Shown: in pieces, positions 25,252 to 33,370 of the stretch
Position numbering within the stretch: the first letter of the stretch is position 1
Layout: each line of letters starts with the position of its first letter
Assembly (NCBI RefSeq): GCF_003054225.1
Contig: NZ_QBKQ01000002.1
Coordinates: 1 to 64,000 of the forward strand
Direction of reading: 5' to 3'
Length of the DNA stretch: 64,000 nucleotides
Origin: Christiangramia gaetbulicola
Lineage (GTDB): Bacteria > Bacteroidota > Bacteroidia > Flavobacteriales > Flavobacteriaceae
The notes under the pieces: model-generated
The model's input: the letters and a program-made list of their open reading frames with translations, nothing else
What the model was told of the DNA's origin: nothing
Database searches by the model: none
Position numbers and translations under genes: made by a program

Positions 25252-25680
25252 ATGAAGCTACTTATACTAAATGGGCCAAACCTTAATCTTTTAGGTACCC
25301 GGGAACCGGAGAAGTACGGTAACCGAAGTTTTGAAGATCACTTTGCCGACCTGCAATTCAAGTTCAGGAATGTAGAATTGTCTTATGATCAAACCAATAT
25401 CGAAGGTGAATTGATCGATAAGATCCAGAATGCCCGGAAGGATTTTGATGGTATCATTTTAAATGCAGCGGCCTATACCCATACTTCGGTTGGAATAGGA
25501 GACGCAGTAGCTGCAATAGATATCCCGGTGGTAGAGGTTCATATTTCCAATACTTTTTCCAGGGAAGATTTCAGGCATAAGTCTTTTATCTCACCTAATG
25601 CTAAAGGGATCATTGTTGGTTTTGGGTTGCAAAGCTATGATCTGGCCATACAGAGTTTTTTAAGGGACGAAGATGAATAG
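25252..25680 (+). CDS. aroQ: 3-dehydroquinate dehydratase, type II
   Basis: A 142-residue enzyme of the shikimate pathway (3-dehydroquinate to 3-dehydroshikimate), acting as a dodecamer. Family motifs are complete: LNGPNLNLLGTREPEKYG with the catalytic Tyr and Arg, the Asn-Ala-Ala-Ala-Tyr-THTS loop, and VEVHISNTFSREDFRHKS with the catalytic His. Its end overlaps the next gene by 8 bases. Confidence 0.96.
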   Translation: MKLLILNGPNLNLLGTREPEKYGNRSFEDHFADLQFKFRNVELSYDQTNIEGELIDKIQNARKDFDGIILNAAAYTHTSVGIGDAVAAIDIPVVEVHISNTFSREDFRHKSFISPNAKGIIVGFGLQSYDLAIQSFLRDEDE

Positions 25681-26398
25681 GGCATATCTCAACTGGAGCA
25701 GTGGTAAAGACTCTGCTATGTCGCTTTATTATGCGCAAAATCAGGAAGATTATAAAGTAGAAAAGTTACTTACCACCATAAATAAGGACGTAGACAGGGT
25801 GACTATGCATGGGGTTCGCAATGAACTTCTTTTGAAGCAGACTGAGTCTTTAGGTCTGCCTCTGCAGATCTCTGAATTGAGCGCGGAAACCAGTATGGAG
25901 GACTATAACCAGAAAATGAAGGAAGCAACAGATAACCTTATTTCTGAAGGTTTCACGCATAGCATTTTTGGCGATATTTTCCTGGAAGACCTTAAAAAAT
26001 ACAGGGAAGACCAATTGAAATCGGTCGGTATTAAAGCCATATTTCCATTATGGAAAAAGGATACCAGAGAATTGATTAAAGAATTCATAGATCTTGGCTT
26101 TAAGGCGATCGTGGTCTGTACGAATTCGAAATACCTGGATGATTCTTTCTGCGGAAGAGTCCTAGATCATCAATTCGTTAATGACCTGCCAGAAAATGTT
26201 GATCCCTGTGGTGAAAATGGGGAGTTTCACACCTTTGTTTTCGACGGACCAATATTTAATACCCAGGTTGCTTTTGAAGTAGGAGAGAAGATCAACAGGT
26301 CCTATAAACCGGCAAAAGATAAAGAGGATAATTGTTTCCAGGATGACGAGGATGCCTGGGATACTGAATTCTGCTTCTGTGACCTTATTCCTGTATAA
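25673..26398 (+). CDS. Dph6-like ATP-binding protein (PP-loop family)
   Basis: A 241-residue PP-loop ATP pyrophosphatase. The nucleotide loop is WSSGKDSAMSLYYA (residues ~6-19). It matches the Dph6/DUF71 group (diphthine--ammonia ligase in eukaryotes and archaea). Bacteria lack diphthamide, so the real reaction here is another amidation or is unknown. Late motifs are GENGEFHTFVFDGPIF, the family signature, and a C-terminal acidic/cysteine tail EDAWDTEFCFCDL. It is translationally coupled to aroQ by an 8-base overlap, though no biochemical link is known. Confidence 0.88.
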   Translation: MNRAYLNWSSGKDSAMSLYYAQNQEDYKVEKLLTTINKDVDRVTMHGVRNELLLKQTESLGLPLQISELSAETSMEDYNQKMKEATDNLISEGFTHSIFGDIFLEDLKKYREDQLKSVGIKAIFPLWKKDTRELIKEFIDLGFKAIVVCTNSKYLDDSFCGRVLDHQFVNDLPENVDPCGENGEFHTFVFDGPIFNTQVAFEVGEKINRSYKPAKDKEDNCFQDDEDAWDTEFCFCDLIPV

Positions 26399-26462
26399 AA
26401 TTCTGTTTTTCAGATAAATACACTTTAAATTTTTCAGTTTTATTGAATCTATCTTGCTGATA

Positions 26463-26500
26463 ATTAATATTTTAGATGACTTAATCATCTAAATATTAAT
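26463..26500. repeat. Near-perfect inverted repeat just before the start at 26505
   Basis: Arms ATTAATATTTTAGATGA (26463-26479) and TCATCTAAATATTAAT (26485-26500) are complementary over 16 bp with one bulged T, around a CTTAA centre. The right arm ends four bases before the ATG. It could be an operator or an RNA hairpin covering the ribosome site. It has no T-run, so it is not a standard terminator for the Dph6-like gene. Confidence 0.75.
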
Positions 26501-26504
26501 CGAT

Positions 26505-26972
26505 ATGAAAAAGATTCTATTACTAGCTTTAGTGCTGCTTTTCAGTTTAAACGGATTCGCTCAGCTTTCGGCCGATGAAGTGGAATATATTCAATCCATT
26601 TTCGGAATGGAGAAAAGAGCCGCCATTGAAGAGATGCTTGATCCAGATGAAAATGCAGATTCGTTCTGGAAACTTTATGACCAGTACGAGCTTGAAAGAA
26701 AAGATCTTGGTAAAAACAGGATAGACCTGCTGGAGAAGTATGCCGAGAATTATGAAAGTATGAGCAATGAGGACGTAGATAATCTTATTAAGGAGTCTAT
26801 GGACCTTTCTATGAAAACAGATAAGCTCATCAATAAATATTACAAAAAGATAAAAAATGAGGTTGGCTCGGTGCCTGCAGCGCAATTTTACCAGATAGAG
26901 CATTATCTGCTCAGTGAAATAAGAGCAGCGATCCTTGGAGAAATGGATCTTATCGAGGCGGTAAAGCAATGA
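26505..26972 (+). CDS. Secreted helical protein, Spy/CpxP-like in shape
   Basis: A 155-residue protein with signal peptide MKKILLLALVLLFSLNGFAQ. The mature part is all helical and highly charged: ADEVEYIQSIFGMEKRAAIEEML, then DSFWKLYDQYELERKDLGKN, then a long helix to MKTDKLINKYYKKIKNEVGSV. The size and curved-helix pattern recall periplasmic chaperones of the Spy/CpxP type, but the LTxxQ motif is absent, so homology is not claimed. It stands alone between a strong inverted repeat and a strong terminator, which suggests dedicated control. Confidence 0.75.
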   Translation: MKKILLLALVLLFSLNGFAQLSADEVEYIQSIFGMEKRAAIEEMLDPDENADSFWKLYDQYELERKDLGKNRIDLLEKYAENYESMSNEDVDNLIKESMDLSMKTDKLINKYYKKIKNEVGSVPAAQFYQIEHYLLSEIRAAILGEMDLIEAVKQ

Positions 26973-26982
26973 TGTTAGGACA

Positions 26983-27017
26983 AAAAAAAATCCTGAAGTG
27001 ATTAACTTCAGGATTTT
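26983..27017 (+). terminator. terminator, probably bidirectional
   Basis: Stem TCCTGAAGT / ACTTCAGGA (loop GATTA) with an A-run before and a T-run after. It serves the secreted helical protein gene and, on the other strand, the lpd gene ending at 27040. Confidence 0.9.
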
Positions 27018-27039
27018 TAATTTTATCTAAGGCCTGTTC

Positions 27040-28431
27040 TTATAAGTGAATTACTTCATCATAAGCGTCGGCTACAGCTTCCATTACAGCCTCACTCATA
27101 GTTGGGTGAGGGTGAACCGCTTTTAATACTTCGTGACCGGTAGTTTCGAGTTTTCTACCTAACACAGCCTCAGCGATCATATCGGTTACTCCGGCACCAA
27201 TCATATGGCAACCTAACCACTCTCCGTATTTAGCATCGAAGATCACTTTTACGAAGCCATCCTTCTTTCCAGAAGCACTGGCTTTTCCAGAAGCTGAGAA
27301 TGGGAATTTCCCGATCTTCAGTTCGTAACCAGCTTCTTTAGCTTGTTTCTCGGTCATTCCAACCGATGCGATCTCTGGAGTAGCATAGGTACATCCAGGA
27401 ATATTACCATAATCTAATGGCTGCACATCCATTCCCTTGATCTTTTCAACACAAAGTATACCTTCAGCTGAAGCAACGTGAGCCAGGGCAGGACCTTGAA
27501 CCACATCACCAATCGCATAAATTCCAGATACATTGGTTTGATAGAAATCGTTAACCAGGATCTTATCTTTTTCGGTCTTGATCCCAAGATCTTCCAGACC
27601 AATATTTTCAATATTTGTTTTGATACCTACTGCAGAAAGTACTACATCTGCTTCAAGTTTTTCTTCGCCTTTCTTGGTCTTAACCGTAGCGATCACTTTT
27701 CCATTTTTCTTCTCTACGCTTTCTACAGAAGAATTGGTCATTACCTTAATACCGGCTTTCTTGATGCTTCTTTCAAATTGTTTTGAAACCTCTTCATCCT
27801 CTAACGGCACTACATTCGGAAGAAATTCTACTACAGTCACCTCTGTTCCCATAGCGTTGTAGAAATGAGCGAACTCAACTCCTATAGCTCCTGAACCAAC
27901 CACGATCATAGATTTTGGCTGCTTCTCAAGAGTCATAGCTTCACGGTAACCAATCACGGTCTTACCATCCTGTTTAAGATTTGGCAATTCTCTAGATCTT
28001 GCACCGGTAGCAATAATGATATTATCTGCCTGGTATTCTGTTTTCTTGTCTTTTGAATCTGTAACTTCTACTTTCTTTCCAGATTTCAATTTTCCGAAGC
28101 CTTCCAGAACATCGATCTTGTTCTTTTTCATAAGGAACTGAACACCTTTGCTCATTCCATTGGCAACATCACGGCTTCTTTTGACTACAGCTCCGAAATC
28201 CTTATCAGCTTTTTCAAGCTTTAAACCATAATCTTCAGCATGTTTCAGGTAATCAAAAACCTCGGCACTCTTTAAAAGCGCTTTAGTTGGGATACATCCC
28301 CAGTTAAGGCAAACACCTCCAAGGCTTTCTTTTTCTACAATAGCGGTCTTAAAACCTAATTGAGAAGCGCGGATCGCAGTTACATAACCTCCCGGGCCAC
28401 TACCTAAAACTATAATATCATATTTACTCAT
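27040..28431 (-). CDS. lpdA: Dihydrolipoyl dehydrogenase (E3)
   Basis: A 463-residue flavoprotein of the 2-oxoacid dehydrogenase complexes and glycine cleavage. The FAD loop is VLGSGPGGYVTAIRA (8-22), and the redox disulfide is Cys41/Cys46 in GGVCLNWGCIPTKAL. The NAD-binding loop VVGSGAIGVEFA, the FAD motif GIYAIGDVV and the catalytic His-Glu pair in HPHPTMSEAV are all present. It is a single gene; the E1 and E2 genes are not in the window. Confidence 0.96.
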   Translation of the reverse strand: MSKYDIIVLGSGPGGYVTAIRASQLGFKTAIVEKESLGGVCLNWGCIPTKALLKSAEVFDYLKHAEDYGLKLEKADKDFGAVVKRSRDVANGMSKGVQFLMKKNKIDVLEGFGKLKSGKKVEVTDSKDKKTEYQADNIIIATGARSRELPNLKQDGKTVIGYREAMTLEKQPKSMIVVGSGAIGVEFAHFYNAMGTEVTVVEFLPNVVPLEDEEVSKQFERSIKKAGIKVMTNSSVESVEKKNGKVIATVKTKKGEEKLEADVVLSAVGIKTNIENIGLEDLGIKTEKDKILVNDFYQTNVSGIYAIGDVVQGPALAHVASAEGILCVEKIKGMDVQPLDYGNIPGCTYATPEIASVGMTEKQAKEAGYELKIGKFPFSASGKASASGKKDGFVKVIFDAKYGEWLGCHMIGAGVTDMIAEAVLGRKLETTGHEVLKAVHPHPTMSEAVMEAVADAYDEVIHL

Positions 28432-28520
28432 ATTCGGAATATTTTGAATCTGTTATAGAGTTTGCGAATTTAAGGAATTAAACCCTAAACTGAAAGTGCG
28501 AAGAATGGGATATGGGCAAT

Positions 28521-28553
28521 AAAAAAGTCCGCCATGAAAATGACGGACTTTTT
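28521..28553 (-). terminator. terminator of the collagen-like lipoprotein gene
   Basis: GTCCGTCAT / ATGGCGGAC stem with G-T and T-G pairs and a U-run on both sides, 35 bases after the stop on the minus strand. Confidence 0.85.
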
Positions 28554-28587
28554 GATATATTTTATTGAAATCTCTTTATTCAGGATC

Positions 28588-29127
28588 TTATTCTACAGAT
28601 AAATTGAACCTGTCTTTCACCTGCTCGAAATTAGAGAAATCTACATCGGCATTCGCCTGAAAAGTAGCAGAAGGCAATACAACGATCCTGAAGGTCTGGT
28701 CATCTGTAAACTGACTGCTAAGACCACTAAGATCGAAGTTACCGTCGATGATTATTTCAACATCGGCTACGGTATGATTGTATACATACTGGATAGTACC
28801 TTGCTCTAAAAAGAAATTCTGCGGGATAAGACTCCATGAATCTATGGTTCCTCCACCTTCAGCATCCAGCAGTTCCAAGCGGTAAACTAGTACAGCGTCA
28901 GACTCCGGTTCAAAGGTATCTACCGCAGCAGGAATATCTATAAGCTGCGAATAATAGTTTACATCAGATAAATACTCAAGATCTACGGTACGTTCAAAAG
29001 TGTATCCTAATCCATCCAGGCCATCTTCACCAGGAGGTCCCTGTGGTCCCGGAGGTCCTGGATCTCCATCTGAACATGCAACAAAGAACAGACTGGTTAA
29101 TACTATAAGTGATAATAGTTTTTTCAT
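28588..29127 (-). CDS. Lipoprotein with a short collagen-like Gly-X-Y stretch
   Basis: A 179-residue lipoprotein: signal peptide with lipobox FVAC (Cys18), then directly DGDPGPPGPQGPPGEDGLDG, about six Gly-X-Y triplets, followed by a beta-rich domain of ~135 residues (YTFERTVDLEYLSDV, VLVYRLELLDAEGGG, TFRIVVLPSATFQA). A short collagen tract next to the lipid anchor occurs in several flavobacterial lipoproteins; here it may act as a stalk or trimeriser. The domain is not recognised and the role is unknown. Confidence 0.82.
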   Translation of the reverse strand: MKKLLSLIVLTSLFFVACSDGDPGPPGPQGPPGEDGLDGLGYTFERTVDLEYLSDVNYYSQLIDIPAAVDTFEPESDAVLVYRLELLDAEGGGTIDSWSLIPQNFFLEQGTIQYVYNHTVADVEIIIDGNFDLSGLSSQFTDDQTFRIVVLPSATFQANADVDFSNFEQVKDRFNLSVE

Positions 29128-29143
29128 GATTTATCGGTTTTAG

Positions 29144-29536
29144 TTATTTATTAAATTCTATACTGGCCGAGTTTACGCAGTAACGCTGGCCAGTCTCTGT
29201 AGGACCATCATCAAAAACGTGGCCAAGATGGCTTCCGCAACTGGCACAAAGGATCTCGGTACGTATCATCCCAAATGTGCGGTCCTGTATATATTCAACC
29301 TTTCCCTCGATGGCATCATCAAAACTTGGCCATCCGCAACCGCTTTCAAATTTAGCGTCACTTTCAAAAAGCTTTTCACCGCAAGCGGCGCATTTATATT
29401 CTCCCTTATCAAAATGAAGATTGTACTTTCCCGTATGCGGAGCCTCGGTACCTTTTTGCCTAAGTACCCTGTATTGCTCTGGAGAAAGTTCTTTTTTCCA
29501 TTCTTCTTCGGTCTTTTCTATTTTATATTTTTTCAT
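29144..29536 (-). CDS. msrB: Peptide-methionine (R)-S-oxide reductase MsrB, cytosolic
   Basis: Counted from [17 protein letters not shown] this is a 130-residue MsrB that repairs methionine-R-sulfoxide. An in-frame start 27 codons upstream would lie inside the neighbouring msrB gene and is rejected. Two zinc CxxC pairs (CAAC and CASC), the [14 protein letters not shown] loop and the catalytic Cys in [11 protein letters not shown] are present. There is no signal peptide, so it acts in the cytosol. Its stop-to-start neighbour is a second msrB gene; the ATG follows that gene's stop codon by one base. Confidence 0.93.
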   Translation of the reverse strand: MKKYKIEKTEEEWKKELSPEQYRVLRQKGTEAPHTGKYNLHFDKGEYKCAACGEKLFESDAKFESGCGWPSFDDAIEGKVEYIQDRTFGMIRTEILCASCGSHLGHVFDDGPTETGQRYCVNSASIEFNK

Positions 29537-29537
29537 C

Positions 29538-30029
29538 TTATTCTGAATCTGGTTTAAAATCCATGGCAACACCGTTGATACAATGGCGCTTTCCGGTAGT
29601 TTCTCTAGGACCATCATTGAATACGTGGCCTAAGTGACCTCCACATCTTGCGCAATGTACTTCATCTCTTTGGTAACCCAGTTTTGAATCACTTCCGTAA
29701 GCTACACCGCCATCAATGGCTCTGTCGAAACTTGGCCAGCCGGTACCGCTTTCAAATTTATGTTTGGTTTTATAGAGTTCATTTCCGCAGGCAGCACAAA
29801 CAAAAGTTCCGGGTTTCTTGATATCCAGTAGATCACTGGTAAAGGGTGTTTCGGTAGCTGCTTTTCTAAGAACAGCGAATTCCTGACTGGTTAACTCCTG
29901 CTTCCATTGCTCTTCAGATTTTGTGACCTCATATTTTTTTGAAGAATTTTCATCTGAGTCCTTTTGGGCATTTCCGTTGCAACTTATAAGGAAAGTGGCA
30001 AGTAGGCTAAAAATTAGAATCTTTTTCAT
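29538..30029 (-). CDS. msrB: Peptide-methionine (R)-S-oxide reductase MsrB, lipoprotein form
   Basis: Counted from [17 protein letters not shown] this is a 163-residue MsrB with a lipobox LISC; an ATG five codons earlier would also work. After a polar linker ([15 protein letters not shown]) the MsrB domain is complete: CAAC and CARC zinc pairs, [14 protein letters not shown], and catalytic Cys in [10 protein letters not shown]. It should repair oxidised methionine in periplasmic or outer-membrane proteins. The two MsrB copies, about half identical over the domain, divide the work between cytosol and envelope. Confidence 0.92.
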   Translation of the reverse strand: MKKILIFSLLATFLISCNGNAQKDSDENSSKKYEVTKSEEQWKQELTSQEFAVLRKAATETPFTSDLLDIKKPGTFVCAACGNELYKTKHKFESGTGWPSFDRAIDGGVAYGSDSKLGYQRDEVHCARCGGHLGHVFNDGPRETTGKRHCINGVAMDFKPDSE

Positions 30030-30927
30030 GGTAATCTTTTTCATAAAAATACAAAGATTGTGCCGCGATAAAAGTTGTGATTTTGTTAATTACTTTTTGA
30101 TTCCCTAAAATACGGCGGTGTCCCAGGTCTGAGGTTATCATTAATTCACTGTTTTCCAGTTCTTCATGGATCTCGTAAGCGGAATTCACGGGAACATCAA
30201 CATCCTTCTCATCATGTATCACCAGTGTGGGAACTTTTACATATTTAGCAGATTCACCGCCAGATAATACATCCATATCTTCATTGAACCTCTCATCGAG
30301 ATAGGCCTTCATTTTTCTGGCCACCTTATCATTCATCTTCATGGTCTGGGCGAAATGCCTGGTGATCTCTGAAACTTTGTTTGCGGTACCTATGATGACC
30401 AGTTTATCGGTTTGTAAACCCTGTCTTATTGCCCGTAGGGAAGACATGCCACCCAGGGAGTGACCTATTACAGCATCAAAAGGGCCATAATGTTCATCCA
30501 TGTAATGAATTGCCTTGATAAAGAATGGCATCATACTCATTTTGCCATCCAACTTTCCATGAGCGGGGGCATCGAAGCTAACACACATGTATCCCTGTTC
30601 TAACAGGGCTTCAGCGATCTTGGCTAACTGTGTCCCACGACCGCTCCATCCATGTGCGAGTAATACTTTTTTGTCGCTTTTTCCATATTCATAGGTCCTT
30701 ATTTCTCTGTTCATAGAGGGAACCATCACTGTTTTTTGAACCGAGTTCCTGTCCATTTCTTTTTCCCTTTCCGGTAATTTATATTTAAACGGACTCAGGA
30801 ATAATTTCGCAGCGAACCTGCTGGCCAGGAATGGAGAAATAATAGTTAGTATCCTGGTAATTACTAATATGTATGATGGTATCAGAAGCCTCTGAACCGG
30901 GGTATTGTCCTTCTTTTTTTTAGTCAT
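30007..30927 (-). CDS. Alpha/beta hydrolase, membrane-anchored
   Basis: A 306-residue serine hydrolase. A hydrophobic segment (about 15-45) near the N-terminus probably anchors it to the inner membrane. The fold shows LLAHGWSGRGTQ (oxyanion loop), the nucleophile elbow IGHSLGGMSS, the acid in VIHDEKDVDVPV and the His in SDLGHRRIL. This last block (late Asp, then GHR) is typical of the TAP-like/lysophospholipase-like branch. The substrate is unknown. It overlaps the lipoprotein MsrB gene by 23 bases, so the three genes form one operon. Confidence 0.88.
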   Translation of the reverse strand: MTKKKKDNTPVQRLLIPSYILVITRILTIISPFLASRFAAKLFLSPFKYKLPEREKEMDRNSVQKTVMVPSMNREIRTYEYGKSDKKVLLAHGWSGRGTQLAKIAEALLEQGYMCVSFDAPAHGKLDGKMSMMPFFIKAIHYMDEHYGPFDAVIGHSLGGMSSLRAIRQGLQTDKLVIIGTANKVSEITRHFAQTMKMNDKVARKMKAYLDERFNEDMDVLSGGESAKYVKVPTLVIHDEKDVDVPVNSAYEIHEELENSELMITSDLGHRRILGNQKVINKITTFIAAQSLYFYEKDYHEKDSNF

Positions 30928-31116
30928 ATTTAAGAATCCTTCAATTTATTATAAAAACAATAACATACTTTATTATTCCCTTCTAAAGCCTTGTTATTAC
31001 TGCAAATATCAACATTGGTATTGTTTTTGGAAGTCTAATTAGTGTTAAATCATACTTAAACCATCATAAGCCATATTGCGGCTTTTGTACTTTTAAGCAC
31101 CTAAAAACCAAAAATC

Positions 31117-31938
31117 ATGAAATTTAAAAATACCTTCTTAGGGTTAATGGCGCTGCTGTTGGTAGTGTCTTGTAAAACCAATCCTTTTACAGGAGAAAGT
31201 AATCTTAACTTTGTTTCTAATGACCAGTTGTTTCCAGCGTCATTTGAACAGTATAACCAGTTTTTAAATGAGGCTGAAGTAGTTAGAGGCACAGAGGAAG
31301 CGAGAATGGTTCAAAATTTAGGGCAGGATATTGTAAATGCTGCCGAAAGATTTCTTAATGCTAACGGTTACCAGGGATTTATGAATGATTTCCGTTGGGA
31401 ATTTAACCTGGTAAAAGATGAGCAGGCAAACGCCTTCGCTATGCCTGGAGGTAAGGTAGTGATCTACACAGGAATTATAGATGTGGCACAAACCAAAACC
31501 GGTTTAGCCACAGTTATGGCTCACGAGATCGCGCATGCTCTTGCAGATCACGGTGCACAAAGAATGAGTGCTGCCCAATTACAGCAACTTGGAGCAGTGG
31601 CTGGATCTGTAGCAGTTAGTGGAGAAAGTAGAAGTACACAACAGATCTTTGCACAGGCTTATGGTCTTGGTACTACGGTAGGAGTGATGCTTCCGTTTAG
31701 TAGAAGTCATGAGGCTGAAGCAGATAGAATAGGTTTAACCCTTATGGCTATTGCGGGTTATGATCCAAGAGAAGCGCCAGAACTTTGGAAAAGAATGCAG
31801 GAGAATAGCAATGGACAGGCTCCGCCAGAATTCCTAAGTACTCACCCTTCTACTCAAAGCCGAATTAATAATCTAACCCAGTGGGCTCCTGAGGCGATTG
31901 AAGAAGCTCGTAAATACGGAGTGACTAATTTTAAATAA
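31117..31938 (+). CDS. M48-family metalloprotease, lipoprotein
   Basis: A 273-residue lipoprotein (lipobox VVSC, Cys19). The zinc site HEIAH (136-140) lies in LATVMAHEIAHALADHGAQRMS and the third ligand is Glu in RSHEAEADRIG. The FAMPGGKVVIYTG block preceding the site is standard for the LoiP/BepA-like M48 proteins, which degrade or fold misassembled outer-membrane proteins. It probably acts on the periplasmic face of the outer membrane. It is monocistronic with its own terminator. Confidence 0.92.
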   Translation: MKFKNTFLGLMALLLVVSCKTNPFTGESNLNFVSNDQLFPASFEQYNQFLNEAEVVRGTEEARMVQNLGQDIVNAAERFLNANGYQGFMNDFRWEFNLVKDEQANAFAMPGGKVVIYTGIIDVAQTKTGLATVMAHEIAHALADHGAQRMSAAQLQQLGAVAGSVAVSGESRSTQQIFAQAYGLGTTVGVMLPFSRSHEAEADRIGLTLMAIAGYDPREAPELWKRMQENSNGQAPPEFLSTHPSTQSRINNLTQWAPEAIEEARKYGVTNFK

Positions 31939-31959
31939 GATAAACTAAAAATAAAAATG

Positions 31960-31986
31960 AAAAGCCACCATATTCGGTGGCTTTTT
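31960..31986 (+). terminator. M48 protease gene terminator
   Basis: Stem AAAGCCACC / GGTGGCTTT with loop ATATTC and T-run, 22 bases after the stop. Confidence 0.9.
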
Positions 31987-31999
31987 CTATTTTTAGAGC

Positions 32000-33325
32000 A
32001 TGAAGCAATTACCAAAAGGAAGTAAAAAGCTTATTCATGCCTGGGCTTTTTATGATTGGGCCAACTCTGTTTATAGTCTGGTCATTTCTTCGGCCATTTT
32101 TCCAATTTTTTATGGAGCCCTTACCATTGTAAAGGACAGTGATGGAAATAAGTTAAGTGATACGGTACGATTTCTCGGCTTCGATTTTAATAATGATTCA
32201 CTTATAAGTTACGTTACCGCTGCTGCTTTTCTGGTTGTTAGTTTCCTTAGCCCTTTTCTATCTGGAATTGCCGATTATATAGGAAATAAGAAGAACTTCT
32301 TAAAGTTCTTTTGTTACCTGGGTGCTGTTTCCTGTATTGGTCTATTCTGGTTCGATTTGGAATATTTATGGTTTGGATTATTATGCTACTTCCTTGCACT
32401 AATCGGCTTCTGGTCCAGCCTTGTATTTTATAATTCATATTTGCCAGATATAGCTTTCCCGGAACAACAGGATAAGGCAAGTGCAAAGGGATTTTCTCTA
32501 GGGTATATCGGTAGCGTTATTCTTTTGATTCTATGCCTGCTAATGATCCTTAAATATGACTGGTTCGGTTTTGAAGATGAAGGCCTGCCAACGCGCCTAT
32601 CTTTCGTTTTAACCGGGATCTGGTGGATCGGCTTTAGCCAGTATACGTATTACTACCTGCCTAAAGGAAATAAAAAAGCCAGGTTTACCAGGCATGTTCT
32701 ATTGAACGGTTTCCGAGAGTTGAATGGGATATGGAGATCTATTAAACGTAATAAATCCCTGAAACGTTATTTATTGGCGTTTTTCGTCTACAGCATGGCG
32801 GTGCAAACCATTATGCTTATCGCTACTTACTTTGGAATCGAAGAACTGGAATGGGGAGACCAGGATCCTACAACCGGCCTTATCGTGAGTATATTATTGA
32901 TACAATTGGTGGCTGTAGCCGGAGCTACTTTAACTTCCAGGCTGGCAATCAAATTTGGAGATGTCAAGATTCTCATTTTTATCAATCTTATCTGGATCTC
33001 CATTTGTGGATATGCTTATTTTATTACCACTCCGGTGCAGTTTTATGTAGCGGCGGCATCGGTAGGATTAGTAATGGGAGGGATACAGTCTCTTTCCAGA
33101 TCTACATATTCCAAGATGTTACCAGAAAATGCCCTTGATACTGCCAGTTATTTCAGTTTTTATGATGTATCTGAAAAAATTGGAATCGTTATAGGAATGT
33201 CATTATATGGTTTCGTGGCTCAGCATACAGGAAGCGTGAGAAATGCGATACTGTTCCTCGTGGTTTTCTTTATCGCCGGGGTGATCCTTTTGATGCGGGT
33301 TCCAAAACTTAGGGTAGAGGCATAA
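32000..33325 (+). CDS. MFS transporter, UMF1 (Atg22-like) family
   Basis: A 441-residue inner-membrane protein with about twelve helices. It begins HAWAFYDWANSVYSLVISSAIFP without a signal peptide; the AWAFYDWANS block is the UMF1/Atg22 signature. Later GLVMGGIQSLSRSTYSKMLPE is the other characteristic block. In yeast the family exports amino acids from the vacuole; bacterial substrates are unknown. It lies 14 bases after the M48 terminator, so it has either its own promoter in that stretch or read-through expression. Confidence 0.9.
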   Translation: MKQLPKGSKKLIHAWAFYDWANSVYSLVISSAIFPIFYGALTIVKDSDGNKLSDTVRFLGFDFNNDSLISYVTAAAFLVVSFLSPFLSGIADYIGNKKNFLKFFCYLGAVSCIGLFWFDLEYLWFGLLCYFLALIGFWSSLVFYNSYLPDIAFPEQQDKASAKGFSLGYIGSVILLILCLLMILKYDWFGFEDEGLPTRLSFVLTGIWWIGFSQYTYYYLPKGNKKARFTRHVLLNGFRELNGIWRSIKRNKSLKRYLLAFFVYSMAVQTIMLIATYFGIEELEWGDQDPTTGLIVSILLIQLVAVAGATLTSRLAIKFGDVKILIFINLIWISICGYAYFITTPVQFYVAAASVGLVMGGIQSLSRSTYSKMLPENALDTASYFSFYDVSEKIGIVIGMSLYGFVAQHTGSVRNAILFLVVFFIAGVILLMRVPKLRVEA

Positions 33326-33350
33326 AAAAAACCTGCCGTTGGGCAGGTTT
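33326..33350 (-). terminator. terminator between convergent genes
   Basis: AAACCTGCC / GGCAGGTTT stem (loop GTTG). The U-run follows on the minus strand, so it ends the sigma-factor operon; on the + strand it abuts the MFS stop codon and may also act there. Confidence 0.82.
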
Positions 33351-33370
33351 GAATATTTTCATTCGGAGTA

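Noticed and set aside
28588-29127. Phage tail-fibre origin for the collagen-like protein
   Set aside because: It has a lipobox and stands among housekeeping genes without any phage gene nearby.
29537-29617. N-terminal 27-codon extension of the cytosolic MsrB
   Set aside because: It lies inside the coding region of the lipoprotein MsrB in another frame and lacks family similarity; [13 protein letters not shown] is the usual MsrB start.
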